Notes under the pieces: model-generated | Seen by the model: only the letters and a program-made list of their open reading frames with translations | What the model was told of the DNA's origin: nothing | Databases searched by the model: none | Shown: piece after piece, positions 15,372 to 22,847 of the stretch | Layout of the letters: the number at the start of each line of letters is the position of its first letter | Position numbering within the stretch: the stretch's first letter is position 1 | Assembly (NCBI GenBank): GCA_900546345.1 | Contig: URCI01000048.1 | Span: 1 to 24,046 of the forward strand | DNA length: 24,046 bases | Source: an uncultured Prevotella sp. | GTDB taxonomy: Bacteria; Bacteroidota; Bacteroidia; Bacteroidales; Bacteroidaceae | Direction: 5' to 3' | Translations under genes and position numbers: made by a program

Positions 15372-17465
15372 ATGCATAGGCTTTTTTTTCTCTTGTTTCT
15401 ACTGTTGGCGGCTTGCGGTCAAATGCTGGCCTCAGCGATGACTGACAGACCAGATGACGGAGTGACCGACAGTGCTATTGTCGACACGCTGCCCAAGACA
15501 ATGGCGCGCCCGCGAGTTGCTGTTGTGCTCTCGGGAGGCGGCGCGAAGGGCATGGCACACATCGGCGTGCTCAAAGTGCTCGAAAAAGCTGGCATTCCCA
15601 TGGATATCGTCACGGGCACATCCATGGGCAGCATAGTTGGCGGTCTCTATGCCGTGGGATGGTCAGCAACGCAGCTCGATTCCCTGGTACGTCGGCAGGA
15701 CTGGCCTTTCCTCTTGAGCGACCGCGCTGTCTATTCTTCTGAGGATCTTGAGGGCAGAAAGCTGCAGGCTACTTATTTCTTCACCAAGACACTGAAACTG
15801 CGCAAAGGTCATTTCTCGGGTGCGACAGGGTTCATTGAAGGCAAGAATCTGATGCGGCTTTTCCGGCATCTGACTGCTGGCTACACCGATTCCATCGATT
15901 TCGACAGCCTGCCACGGCGCTTCGCCTGCGTAGCCACCAACATTGTCGATAACACAGAGTATGATTTTCATAGTGGCGTGCTTGCCGAGGCCATGCGCAC
16001 AAGTATGTCGATTCCCGGTGTCTTCACACCTGTCAGAAAGGGAGCGCGGGTCCTTGTCGATGGCGGACTGCGCAATAACTATCCGGCAGACCTCGCACGG
16101 GAGATGGGAGCAAAGTATATTATCGGTGCCACTGTGCAGGGGCCGCCCAAGACTGCTGACGATCTTGTCAAAGGTGCCTCAGTGCTTGGACAGATCGTGG
16201 ACGTGAATTGCAAGAATAAATACGATGATAATCTCAAGTTGACCGACATCGCCATTCGTGTGGATACCAAAGGCTACAATGCGGCTTCATTCACGCCGGC
16301 AGCCATCGACACACTGATCAGGCGCGGAGAAGAGGAGGCGATGCGCCACTGGGACGAGCTCGTGGCGCTGAAAAAGCGGTTGGACCAGACTTCCACAGAG
16401 CCTGCCCCTTGCCTTCATCCCCAGCCCGAGGCCCTTACACCCATCGATTTCTCCAAAGCGAAGGCCGAAGCCACAGACTCCACGGATGAGGTGCAGGGCA
16501 GCTTGGGCGTGAGGTTTGACAATGAGGAGAAGGTGGCCATGCAGGTCGCCGGTACGTGGATCTCTGGCCGTAAGCCATTTCGGGTGGCTGCTGTGGCAAG
16601 ACTGGGGCGCAATTACAAAGGTTCGGTTTACGGCGGATGGCGACTCCCGCGCGGCACTGAGTTAGGCTTGGGCTATACCTATGCCTATCACGACATCGAC
16701 TTCTACCACGATGGTAAGAAAGACTTCAACGCCACGTGGGGACATCATCAGGCTCGATTCAATATCATGAACATCAATGTGCGCAACATGTCGATGGACA
16801 TTGCCTTGCGCTTTGACGATTATGACTACCACAATGTGCTCTTCGCCTATTCGACCGGAGACCGCTCGGCACCCTCCGATGATCATTTCTTCAGCTATCA
16901 CGCTACCCTGCACTATAATAGTGAGAATGCCGGATTGTTCCCCACACGTGGTGCGCGGTTTGTTGCGGGGTATGCTTATTTCACTGACGACTTCACAGGC
17001 TATAAGGATCACAAGGGGTTCAGCGAGGTCAATGCCCATTGGCGCATCTCGGTGCCTCTGTCACATCATCTGACGCTCCAGCCCCTGCTCTATGGTCGTC
17101 TGCTCTTTGGCAAGGATATTCCGTATATCCGTCACACGTTCGTCGGCGGTCCCTGGTTCTCTCATTATCTTGAGACGCAGTTGCCTTTTGCCGGTACACA
17201 TCATATAGAGATGACAGATCTGCACTTTGTCGCTGGTCAGTTGCAGCTGCAATATCAATTGACCACCAACAACTTTGTACTTCTCCGTGGGGCATGGACC
17301 CAGCACGACGACCGTCTTGCAGACATTCTTCGGCATGATGGCGACTGGGGCGTACAGGCAGCTTATTGCTATCGCACGATGTTCGGTCCGTTGGGGGCCA
17401 GTCTGGGCTGGGCCAGCATGCAACACGATCTCAGGTTGACGGTCAACTTAGGATTTGAATTTTAA
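15372..17465 (+). CDS. Patatin-like phospholipase with C-terminal outer-membrane beta-barrel
   Basis: A 697-residue exported protein. An N-terminal signal ends in LLAAC (Cys15), a possible lipobox, though cleavage after ASA near residue 22 is also possible. The patatin domain (about 47-335) has the oxyanion loop SGGGAKGMAHIG, the nucleophile motif GTSMG (Ser84) and DGGLRNNYP (Asp230), so the Ser-Asp dyad is intact. From about residue 375 to the end come amphipathic beta-strands ending LTVNLGFEF, with a terminal Phe, as in 16-strand outer-membrane barrels related to PlpD-type (Vd) proteins. A POTRA domain, usual between lipase and barrel, seems absent: only about 35 polar residues link them. 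It probably cleaves phospholipids or lysophospholipids at the envelope; substrate unknown. Confidence 0.9.
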   Translation: MHRLFFLLFLLLAACGQMLASAMTDRPDDGVTDSAIVDTLPKTMARPRVAVVLSGGGAKGMAHIGVLKVLEKAGIPMDIVTGTSMGSIVGGLYAVGWSATQLDSLVRRQDWPFLLSDRAVYSSEDLEGRKLQATYFFTKTLKLRKGHFSGATGFIEGKNLMRLFRHLTAGYTDSIDFDSLPRRFACVATNIVDNTEYDFHSGVLAEAMRTSMSIPGVFTPVRKGARVLVDGGLRNNYPADLAREMGAKYIIGATVQGPPKTADDLVKGASVLGQIVDVNCKNKYDDNLKLTDIAIRVDTKGYNAASFTPAAIDTLIRRGEEEAMRHWDELVALKKRLDQTSTEPAPCLHPQPEALTPIDFSKAKAEATDSTDEVQGSLGVRFDNEEKVAMQVAGTWISGRKPFRVAAVARLGRNYKGSVYGGWRLPRGTELGLGYTYAYHDIDFYHDGKKDFNATWGHHQARFNIMNINVRNMSMDIALRFDDYDYHNVLFAYSTGDRSAPSDDHFFSYHATLHYNSENAGLFPTRGARFVAGYAYFTDDFTGYKDHKGFSEVNAHWRISVPLSHHLTLQPLLYGRLLFGKDIPYIRHTFVGGPWFSHYLETQLPFAGTHHIEMTDLHFVAGQLQLQYQLTTNNFVLLRGAWTQHDDRLADILRHDGDWGVQAAYCYRTMFGPLGASLGWASMQHDLRLTVNLGFEF

Positions 17466-17569
17466 AGTGACAGGAGCCTTTCTCTCTACTTACTCAAGAG
17501 GCGGAGAAGGGCACTTGTCTTTCGTTGATGATGCTTTGTCGCACTTGCCTGTATATCTTTTTGTTGCCT

Positions 17570-17611
17570 GTTATTAATAAAAATCCAACTTTTTCTTTGT
17601 GTTATTAATAA
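17570..17611 (+). promoter_or_regulatory. Twin AT-rich palindromes at the response regulator promoter
   Basis: GTTATTAATAA occurs at 17570-17580 and 17601-17611; TTATTAATAA is a perfect 10-bp palindrome. The copies are 31 bp apart, about three helical turns. One lies upstream of the -33 element and the other between the -33 and -7 elements. Possible operator pair; AT-richness makes chance matches easier. Confidence 0.4.
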
Positions 17612-17626
17612 TTATTGCTACTTTTG
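17596..17626 (+). promoter_or_regulatory. Promoter of the LuxR-type response regulator gene
   Basis: TTTG (17596-17599), 19 nt, then TACTTTTG (17619-17626) matches the Bacteroidetes promoter pattern. The leader to the ATG at 17665 would be about 32 nt and contains a GGAGAG ribosome-binding sequence. Confidence 0.78.
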
Positions 17627-17664
17627 CAATGATAAGTAAGAAATAGATAACGGAGAGAGTAGTA

Positions 17665-18309
17665 ATGGAAATCATATTGGCAGACCCGCAGGGCATCACA
17701 CGCATGGGACTGATGTACCTGCTCCTCGAGATGGGACAGCAGAATCCACGCTATGTCGAAGACAAGGCTGGACTCATAGAAAGGATGAAGGAGCAGCCGG
17801 CAGAGATCGTTGTGCTGGACTATAACCTTTTTGACTTCAATGACGCCAGTGAGATGTTTATCCTCGGCCAGCGTTTTCCCAAAACAGAGTGGCTGTTGTT
17901 TAGCGAGGAGCTCAGTGGGGATTTCATGCGGTCGGTGATGCTCAGTGGCCCGCAGTTCAGCATCATCATGAAAGATTCGCCTCTTTCTGAGATTCGCGAG
18001 GCACTCCGCTTTGTCATGCACGGCAAGCGGTTTATCTGCCAGCATGCCACGGAACTGCTCATCGAAGGACAGGCTCAGGACAGCGTCCCCAACCAGGTCA
18101 ACCTCACCAAGACCGAGCAGGAAATCCTCAAGGACATTGCCTTGGGTATGACCACAAAGGAGATTGCCGCCAAGCGCTTTTCCAGTTTTCATACGGTCAA
18201 CACTCATCGCAAAAACATTTTCCGTAAGCTTGGCGTGAACAATGTCCACGAAGCCACGAAATACGCCTTGCGTGCCGGGCTCGTCGATGCGGCGGAGTAC
18301 TACATATAG
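17665..18309 (+). CDS. NarL/LuxR-family response regulator
   Basis: A 214-residue cytosolic DNA-binding regulator. Receiver domain about 1-120: Asp7 of the acidic pocket, phosphoacceptor Asp52 in VVLDYNLFD, a Ser in LLFSEE and a Lys in IIMKDSP. Odd: the second acidic pocket residue is Pro8 (ADPQG instead of the usual two acidic residues), which may weaken metal binding. The output domain at about 145-210 is a typical LuxR/GerE helix-turn-helix: LTKTEQEILKDIALGMTTKE followed by IAAKRFSSFHTVNTHRKNIF. No histidine kinase is adjacent, so it is an orphan regulator. GGAGAG upstream supports the ATG at 17665. Target genes are unknown; twin palindromes in its own promoter suggest autoregulation. Confidence 0.92.
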   Translation: MEIILADPQGITRMGLMYLLLEMGQQNPRYVEDKAGLIERMKEQPAEIVVLDYNLFDFNDASEMFILGQRFPKTEWLLFSEELSGDFMRSVMLSGPQFSIIMKDSPLSEIREALRFVMHGKRFICQHATELLIEGQAQDSVPNQVNLTKTEQEILKDIALGMTTKEIAAKRFSSFHTVNTHRKNIFRKLGVNNVHEATKYALRAGLVDAAEYYI

Positions 18310-18356
18310 TATTCGATTAGTTTTGTTTCGCTGAATACAGATCTCCTTTAAAAAGC

Positions 18357-18388
18357 TTGGATAAGAATATTATTTTTTACTACCTTTG
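18357..18388 (+). promoter_or_regulatory. Promoter upstream of the hicA relic
   Basis: TTG (18357-18359), 21 nt, then TACCTTTG (18381-18388) matches the Bacteroidetes promoter pattern on +. The only thing downstream is the broken hicA frame (ATG at 18416), before the convergent sensor gene end. Confidence 0.7.
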
Positions 18389-18415
18389 TGACATTGAGTA
18401 AAGATACAGCCAAAG

Positions 18416-18577
18416 ATGAAAAGATATTAAGTAATAGAAGTTATTCGTCTTTTGGAAAGTGATGGTTGGATCCAATGCTATTGTTAGGGTGACCATCGAC
18501 AATTCAAGCACCCCTAAAAGAAAGAGGAGGTGACGGTCAGAGGCAAAAATAGTGAGGTGTTAAGCCAATATAAATGA
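18416..18577 (+). pseudogene. Decayed hicA-type mRNA interferase toxin gene
   Basis: One frame from the ATG at 18416 reads MKRY, stop, VIEVIRLLESDGWIQCYC, stop, GDHRQFKHP, stop, KKEEVTVRGKNSEVLSQYK, stop. Apart from the stops this matches the small HicA toxin fold (usual length about 60 residues): a helix ending LLExDGW, the catalytic-His motif usually GSHxQxKHP (here GDHRQFKHP) and a VTV-GK segment. In-frame stops are TAA 18428-18430, TAG 18485-18487 and TAA 18515-18517. No hicB antitoxin is found: the 3' side runs straight into the convergent sensor gene after 4 bases. No insertion or frameshift is needed to see the match, so decay appears to be by point mutation, plus loss of the 3' end and of hicB. 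Found by eye; a profile search should confirm it. Confidence 0.8.
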
Positions 18578-18581
18578 GTAC

Positions 18582-21500
18582 TCAATATTTCTTTTTGCCA
18601 TATTCGCTCGGCGTGCAGCCAAACTGCTTCTTGAAGGAAGTGGAGAAGTGCGAGAGCGTGTTGAAGCCTGTCATGAAGGCTATCTCCGATATGGTGTGCT
18701 CACCGGCCTTGATCAGTTCCGCAGCTTTATTGAGCTTATAGGTTTTGAAGAATGTGCTGGGACTCTCACCTGTGAGTCCTTTCACCTTGTAGTAGAGTTT
18801 TGTGCGCGAGACATGCATCATCTCTGTAGCCTTGTTCACGTCGAGCTCAGCATTGGCCATTTCCTTTTCCATCACTTGATAGAGTTCATCCATGAAGTGC
18901 TTGTCTTGAGCCGAGAGCACATCTTCCACGTCTTTGTCGGTTTCCGTCGTGGAGTTGAGAATCGTGCGTACCCGTTCGCGATTGGTGAGCAGCGATTTGA
19001 TCATTGCCAGCAGCACCTTAGGCGCAAAGGGCTTGGTGACGTATGCGTCAGCGCCACTGTTGAGGCCTTCCACTTTGTTCTCGTCCGTTATCTTTGCAGT
19101 GACCAGTATCACGGGGATGTGACTGGTCTGTAAGTCGTCTTTGATCATGTGGCAGAGTTCATAACCACTCATGCCCGGCATGACCACGTCGCTGAGGATA
19201 AGCTGGGGTTCCTCTTCGCGTGCCGCCTTCAACGCACTTTCTGCGTCGAAGCAATAGATCACTTTGTATTCGGGAGCAAGCAGCGTGCGCAGATAGTGCA
19301 CCACCTCGGTATCGTCATCCACGACGAGAACCTTTGACCGTTTTTCCTCACCGTCTTGCTCGTCAGCGACATCGACCACGTCGCTTGCCGGTGTCTTTGC
19401 GGGAATGTCGGCGTAAGCTGGTTCCAGGGATTTCTTTTCCTCCTCGGTGTAAGCGCTTTCGTCGGTCGGCAACACCAGGGTGAAAAGAGCCCCTGTGCAG
19501 TCCGTGCGATTATTGGCCGACAGCGTGCCATGATGCAGCCGTGCCAGTTCCCGGGCATAGTAGAGGCCGATGCCTGATCCCCAGTTAATGGTGCCTTCCG
19601 ACTGGTTGTTGAGCTGATAATAGCGCTTGAAGATATTCTCCAGTTCACTTTGCGGTATGCCTTTTCCTGTGTCAGCAATGCTGAGTGAGATGCGGTGCCC
19701 ATTGTCCAGCGTGTCGAAGACGACATCGATGGCACCGCCACGTGGCGTAAACTTCATGGCGTTGGACATGAGGTTGTTGAAGATCTTCTCCAGTTTGTCG
19801 GCATCGAGCCACATCGTCAGGCAGCCTTCCAGTCCTTGCGTACGGATCGTGATGCCCTTCTCTTCAGCATTCATGGTGAAGATGGCAAGGTATCGGCGCA
19901 GTTCTGCGATGATGTCTTTTTGTTCCACATGCAGTCGTAGCGTGTCGTTCTCGAGTTTGTTGAAGTCGAGCATTTGGTTGACCAGACGTAGCATGCGGTT
20001 GACGCTTCTGGCCACGATGTCGAGGAGCCGATGATCTTGTGGTCGGATGTCGCCGCTGTTGCGCAGTTGCTCCACGGGTCCGGCGATCATGGTGAGAGGT
20101 GTTCGGAACTCGTGTGAGACATTTGCGAAGAAACTCATGTTCATCTTGTTGATGCGTTGCTCCTGCTCCCGCTCTTCTTCCGCTTTGAGGGCGAGTCGCT
20201 TCTCTTTCTCGATGCGCTTTCTTGCTTTCCTCACATACCAGTAGATAGCGGCCGCTGCTAAGAGATAGAAGCACCATGCCCACCATGTGTTCCAAGGTTC
20301 CGGAGCTATTCTCACCTTGATGGTGTTCTCGGCCAATGGCCGGTCAGAGTCGTTGCCTACAATTTTTATGTGGAAGGTGTAGTTGCCCGAAGGCAGATTG
20401 GAGTAGTGAGCCTCGTTGTTGCCGTCGGCGTCTGTCCAGATGTTGTCGTGCCCTTCCAGACGGTAGTAATAGTGTATGCGTTTGAAGTCGCTGTAGTCGA
20501 TGGCAGCAAAAGATATGGAGAAGCTGTTTTGGCGATAGCCAAGGTTGATCTCTTTCGCCGTCTCCATGCTCTCGCTGATGGGCTGTTCTTTGCCGGGGAT
20601 GATGATGTTGTTGTGCACTTTCAGGTTTTCAAACATCAGCCGTGGCGAGCCGGTGGCTACTATCTTCATCGGGTTGAAGACCGTAAGTCCATGCGTACCG
20701 CCGAAGACGAGCGTGCCGTCGGCCATGCGACAGGAGGCTCTGTCGTTGAACTGGAAGCCTCCGATGCCGTCAGCCTCATGGTAGATGGTGATGCTGTAGT
20801 TGCGAGGATCCACCTTGTTGAGTCCGTCCATGGTGCTCACCCAGATGTTGCCTCTCTGATCCTCCTCAATACTCGACACGTCAGCGCATGACAGTCCTTG
20901 GATTGCTGTCATGCGGTGGGTGCGGGCATCGTAGCGCAACAGTCCGTTGGTCACCGTGCCGAGCCAGATGTTTCCTTTGCTGTCTTGGAAGCTCTTCGTC
21001 GGAATGTAGACACTGCGTCGTATGCAGGCTTTGACATCTTCTTGTTTGATCGTGAAGCGTCGCAACTCCTGGCTTTGTCTGTCGATGAGCATGGGCGATT
21101 GGGCAAAGGCAGAAAGGAGGATGTCGCCATTGCGGAGCGTGAGCAGTCCGGGGATGAAGGTGAAAGTCTTCGGGAATACTTGCTTCAATGTATAATGGTC
21201 GTTCTCGGGATTGATGGCACAAACATAATATCCTGCCGTCGAAACCCATATCGTGCCACGGTTGTCTTCAGTGATTTCCATGGGCATGTAGACAGGATAG
21301 GTCTTGAGCACACTGAGGCGGTGACCGTCGTAGAGGCATTTGCTGACTCCGCTCATGGTCAGCAGCCACAATCTCTGTTTGTGATCGACAAACACTTTGT
21401 AGATGTCGTATTTGTCGCTATTGGTCGGCGAGTAGCCCGTTTGCAGGTTGGTCAGTTGCCGCGTCTGCGTGTCGTAGACGCAGAGCCCTTTTTGCTTGCT

Positions 21501-22589
21501 TGCTATCCAGAGATGGTGCTGGTTGTCAGCGGCTACAGACTTCACGTCTTGTCGGTTGAGAGCCCGAATGAGATGGGTGTCGGCATTGAACATGTCCTTA
21601 TATCTATACACCACTTTGAATCCCTGACCTTCAGAACCCAACCAAAGGTTGCCGTGAGAGTCGGTATAGATCTGCGTGACGTTGAAGTCCGGAGCCTCGA
21701 AGGGGAAATCTTCTTCCGATTGGTTGACGAGTTTCTGCTGGCGATGATCATAGAACCAGAGTCCGTGGCGGTAGGTGTTGAGCAGCAAGTCGCCTTTGCC
21801 GTAAGGATGGATCAGCGACACGATATCATTGCTGATTGCCGGATGCTCAAGCACCGGCGGCAAGGGCATGAAGCGGCGTAGGGTAGTATCGAAGAGTCGC
21901 AGGCCTTCAGGACCGCTGATCCATAGCTGATGCCCATTGAGCAGAAAACTGCCGTTGCTGTTGTCGATGGCAATGGTGACGACGGGGCGGAATGTGCTAA
22001 GAGCGTATGCCGTGAGCGTCTTGGCCTTGCGAATCCATAGCAGGTTGTGGACGTCGAGGTGACAGGTGACGTTGTAAGGGCTGTCATGGTCGATATTGCG
22101 CAGCCTGACATCAACGCTGTTGTCTTTGTCGTTGTATTCGTAGACTTGATCCATGGTGACAAAAAACAAGCGGTGATCCCGGCTTTCCAACATGTAGAGC
22201 ACATTTTTGTTTTTGACATTCATTCTGACCCGTGTGAATCCGTCATTGCCATTGTATCGGCATAGTCCGTTGACGGTCGACACCCATAGTTGTCCCCGCG
22301 AGTCGCGGTAGCAGTATTTCACGTTGTTGTCGGGCAGTCCGATGCTGTCGTCGATGCAATAATATTGGTGAAAGGTGTTGCCATCATATTTGTTGAGTCC
22401 ACGGAAAGTGCTGATCCACATCTGTCCGAAGCGGTCCTCCATGAATCCGTTGATCTGCTCGTTGGAGATATGTTTGGAGAGCAACAATTGCTGCTCCTTA
22501 TGGTTTTCATTGACATTGCCTGAGTTGTGGGAACACGCGAGCAAGGCCAGTGACAGTATCAGTGACAGAAGGACTTGTGCTATTTTCAT
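18582..22589 (-). CDS. Hybrid two-component system regulator (sensor kinase, receiver and AraC in one protein)
   Basis: A 1335-residue inner-membrane one-protein regulator typical of Bacteroidota glycan loci. Order: signal or lipoprotein-like leader (LLAC, Cys19); two periplasmic beta-propellers of Reg_prop repeats (about 40-650, repeated WxST-GL and LWLG-type motifs); Y_Y_Y domain (about 690-760); membrane helix (about 768-787); HisKA with His826 in NVSHEFRTPL; HATPase (NNLMSNAMKFTP, DTGKGIP, GSGIGLYYA); receiver (Asp1091-1093, phosphoacceptor Asp1134, Lys1186); AraC helix-turn-helix (about 1232-1332). It senses a glycan fragment in the periplasm and activates nearby genes, probably the divergent GH3 gene; the ligand cannot be read from sequence. 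A promoter lies 25 bases upstream of the ATG at 22589. The 3' end converges on the hicA relic. Confidence 0.96.
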   Translation of the reverse strand: MKIAQVLLSLILSLALLACSHNSGNVNENHKEQQLLLSKHISNEQINGFMEDRFGQMWISTFRGLNKYDGNTFHQYYCIDDSIGLPDNNVKYCYRDSRGQLWVSTVNGLCRYNGNDGFTRVRMNVKNKNVLYMLESRDHRLFFVTMDQVYEYNDKDNSVDVRLRNIDHDSPYNVTCHLDVHNLLWIRKAKTLTAYALSTFRPVVTIAIDNSNGSFLLNGHQLWISGPEGLRLFDTTLRRFMPLPPVLEHPAISNDIVSLIHPYGKGDLLLNTYRHGLWFYDHRQQKLVNQSEEDFPFEAPDFNVTQIYTDSHGNLWLGSEGQGFKVVYRYKDMFNADTHLIRALNRQDVKSVAADNQHHLWIASKQKGLCVYDTQTRQLTNLQTGYSPTNSDKYDIYKVFVDHKQRLWLLTMSGVSKCLYDGHRLSVLKTYPVYMPMEITEDNRGTIWVSTAGYYVCAINPENDHYTLKQVFPKTFTFIPGLLTLRNGDILLSAFAQSPMLIDRQSQELRRFTIKQEDVKACIRRSVYIPTKSFQDSKGNIWLGTVTNGLLRYDARTHRMTAIQGLSCADVSSIEEDQRGNIWVSTMDGLNKVDPRNYSITIYHEADGIGGFQFNDRASCRMADGTLVFGGTHGLTVFNPMKIVATGSPRLMFENLKVHNNIIIPGKEQPISESMETAKEINLGYRQNSFSISFAAIDYSDFKRIHYYYRLEGHDNIWTDADGNNEAHYSNLPSGNYTFHIKIVGNDSDRPLAENTIKVRIAPEPWNTWWAWCFYLLAAAAIYWYVRKARKRIEKEKRLALKAEEEREQEQRINKMNMSFFANVSHEFRTPLTMIAGPVEQLRNSGDIRPQDHRLLDIVARSVNRMLRLVNQMLDFNKLENDTLRLHVEQKDIIAELRRYLAIFTMNAEEKGITIRTQGLEGCLTMWLDADKLEKIFNNLMSNAMKFTPRGGAIDVVFDTLDNGHRISLSIADTGKGIPQSELENIFKRYYQLNNQSEGTINWGSGIGLYYARELARLHHGTLSANNRTDCTGALFTLVLPTDESAYTEEEKKSLEPAYADIPAKTPASDVVDVADEQDGEEKRSKVLVVDDDTEVVHYLRTLLAPEYKVIYCFDAESALKAAREEEPQLILSDVVMPGMSGYELCHMIKDDLQTSHIPVILVTAKITDENKVEGLNSGADAYVTKPFAPKVLLAMIKSLLTNRERVRTILNSTTETDKDVEDVLSAQDKHFMDELYQVMEKEMANAELDVNKATEMMHVSRTKLYYKVKGLTGESPSTFFKTYKLNKAAELIKAGEHTISEIAFMTGFNTLSHFSTSFKKQFGCTPSEYGKKKY

Positions 22590-22613
22590 GTTTTAAGATT
22601 GTATTTCTATAGA

Positions 22614-22644
22614 CAAAGATACGTTCTTTTCCTATGACTACCAA
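22614..22644 (-). promoter_or_regulatory. Promoter of the hybrid two-component regulator gene
   Basis: On the - strand TTG (22644-22642), 20 nt, then TATCTTTG (22621-22614) matches the Bacteroidetes pattern. The -33 TTG is part of CAATGGTTT (22642-22650), which recurs inverted at 22745-22753. Confidence 0.75.
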
Positions 22645-22753
22645 TGGTTTGACCGGTTTTTTAACACAGATGCAATGATTTGAACAAATAAGCAAATAGC
22701 GCGATGGAAAATCAAGAGGGATGAGCTGACAGAGACCTATTTTTAAACCATTG
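22642..22753. repeat. Inverted 9-bp pair CAATGGTTT / AAACCATTG in the divergent intergenic region
   Basis: CAATGGTTT (22642-22650) and its exact inverse complement AAACCATTG (22745-22753) lie 103 bp apart between the sensor and GH3 genes; similarity extends to about 10 of 12 bases. One copy overlaps the sensor's -33 element and the other lies upstream of the GH3 promoter. Candidate regulator sites serving both genes. Confidence 0.5.
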
Positions 22754-22781
22754 AGAAATACTTTAGTACATTAGAGGAAGT

Positions 22782-22808
22782 ATTTTCACGATGATTTTCA
22801 TAATTTTG
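22782..22808 (+). promoter_or_regulatory. Possible GH3 promoter with upstream ATTTTCA direct repeats
   Basis: TAATTTTG (22801-22808) fits the -7 box TAnnTTTG, but no TTG is seen at -33. In its place are two direct copies of ATTTTCA (22782-22788 and 22794-22800), 12 bp apart. A weak -33 with adjacent direct repeats is what an AraC-type activator site would look like. Transcription would start near 22815, favouring the GH3 start at 22848. Confidence 0.45.
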
Positions 22809-22847
22809 TGCATGAAACGTTTTATTCACTATCTAAAAACCAAAGTA

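Noticed and set aside
17466..17530. Terminator after the patatin gene
   Set aside because: The possible stem (GCCTTTCTC with GGAGAAGGGC) has mismatches and no U-run follows.
18309..18338. Hairpin GTATTC/GAATAC after the LuxR-type gene
   Set aside because: Only 6 bp, AT-rich, no U-run; too weak to call a terminator.
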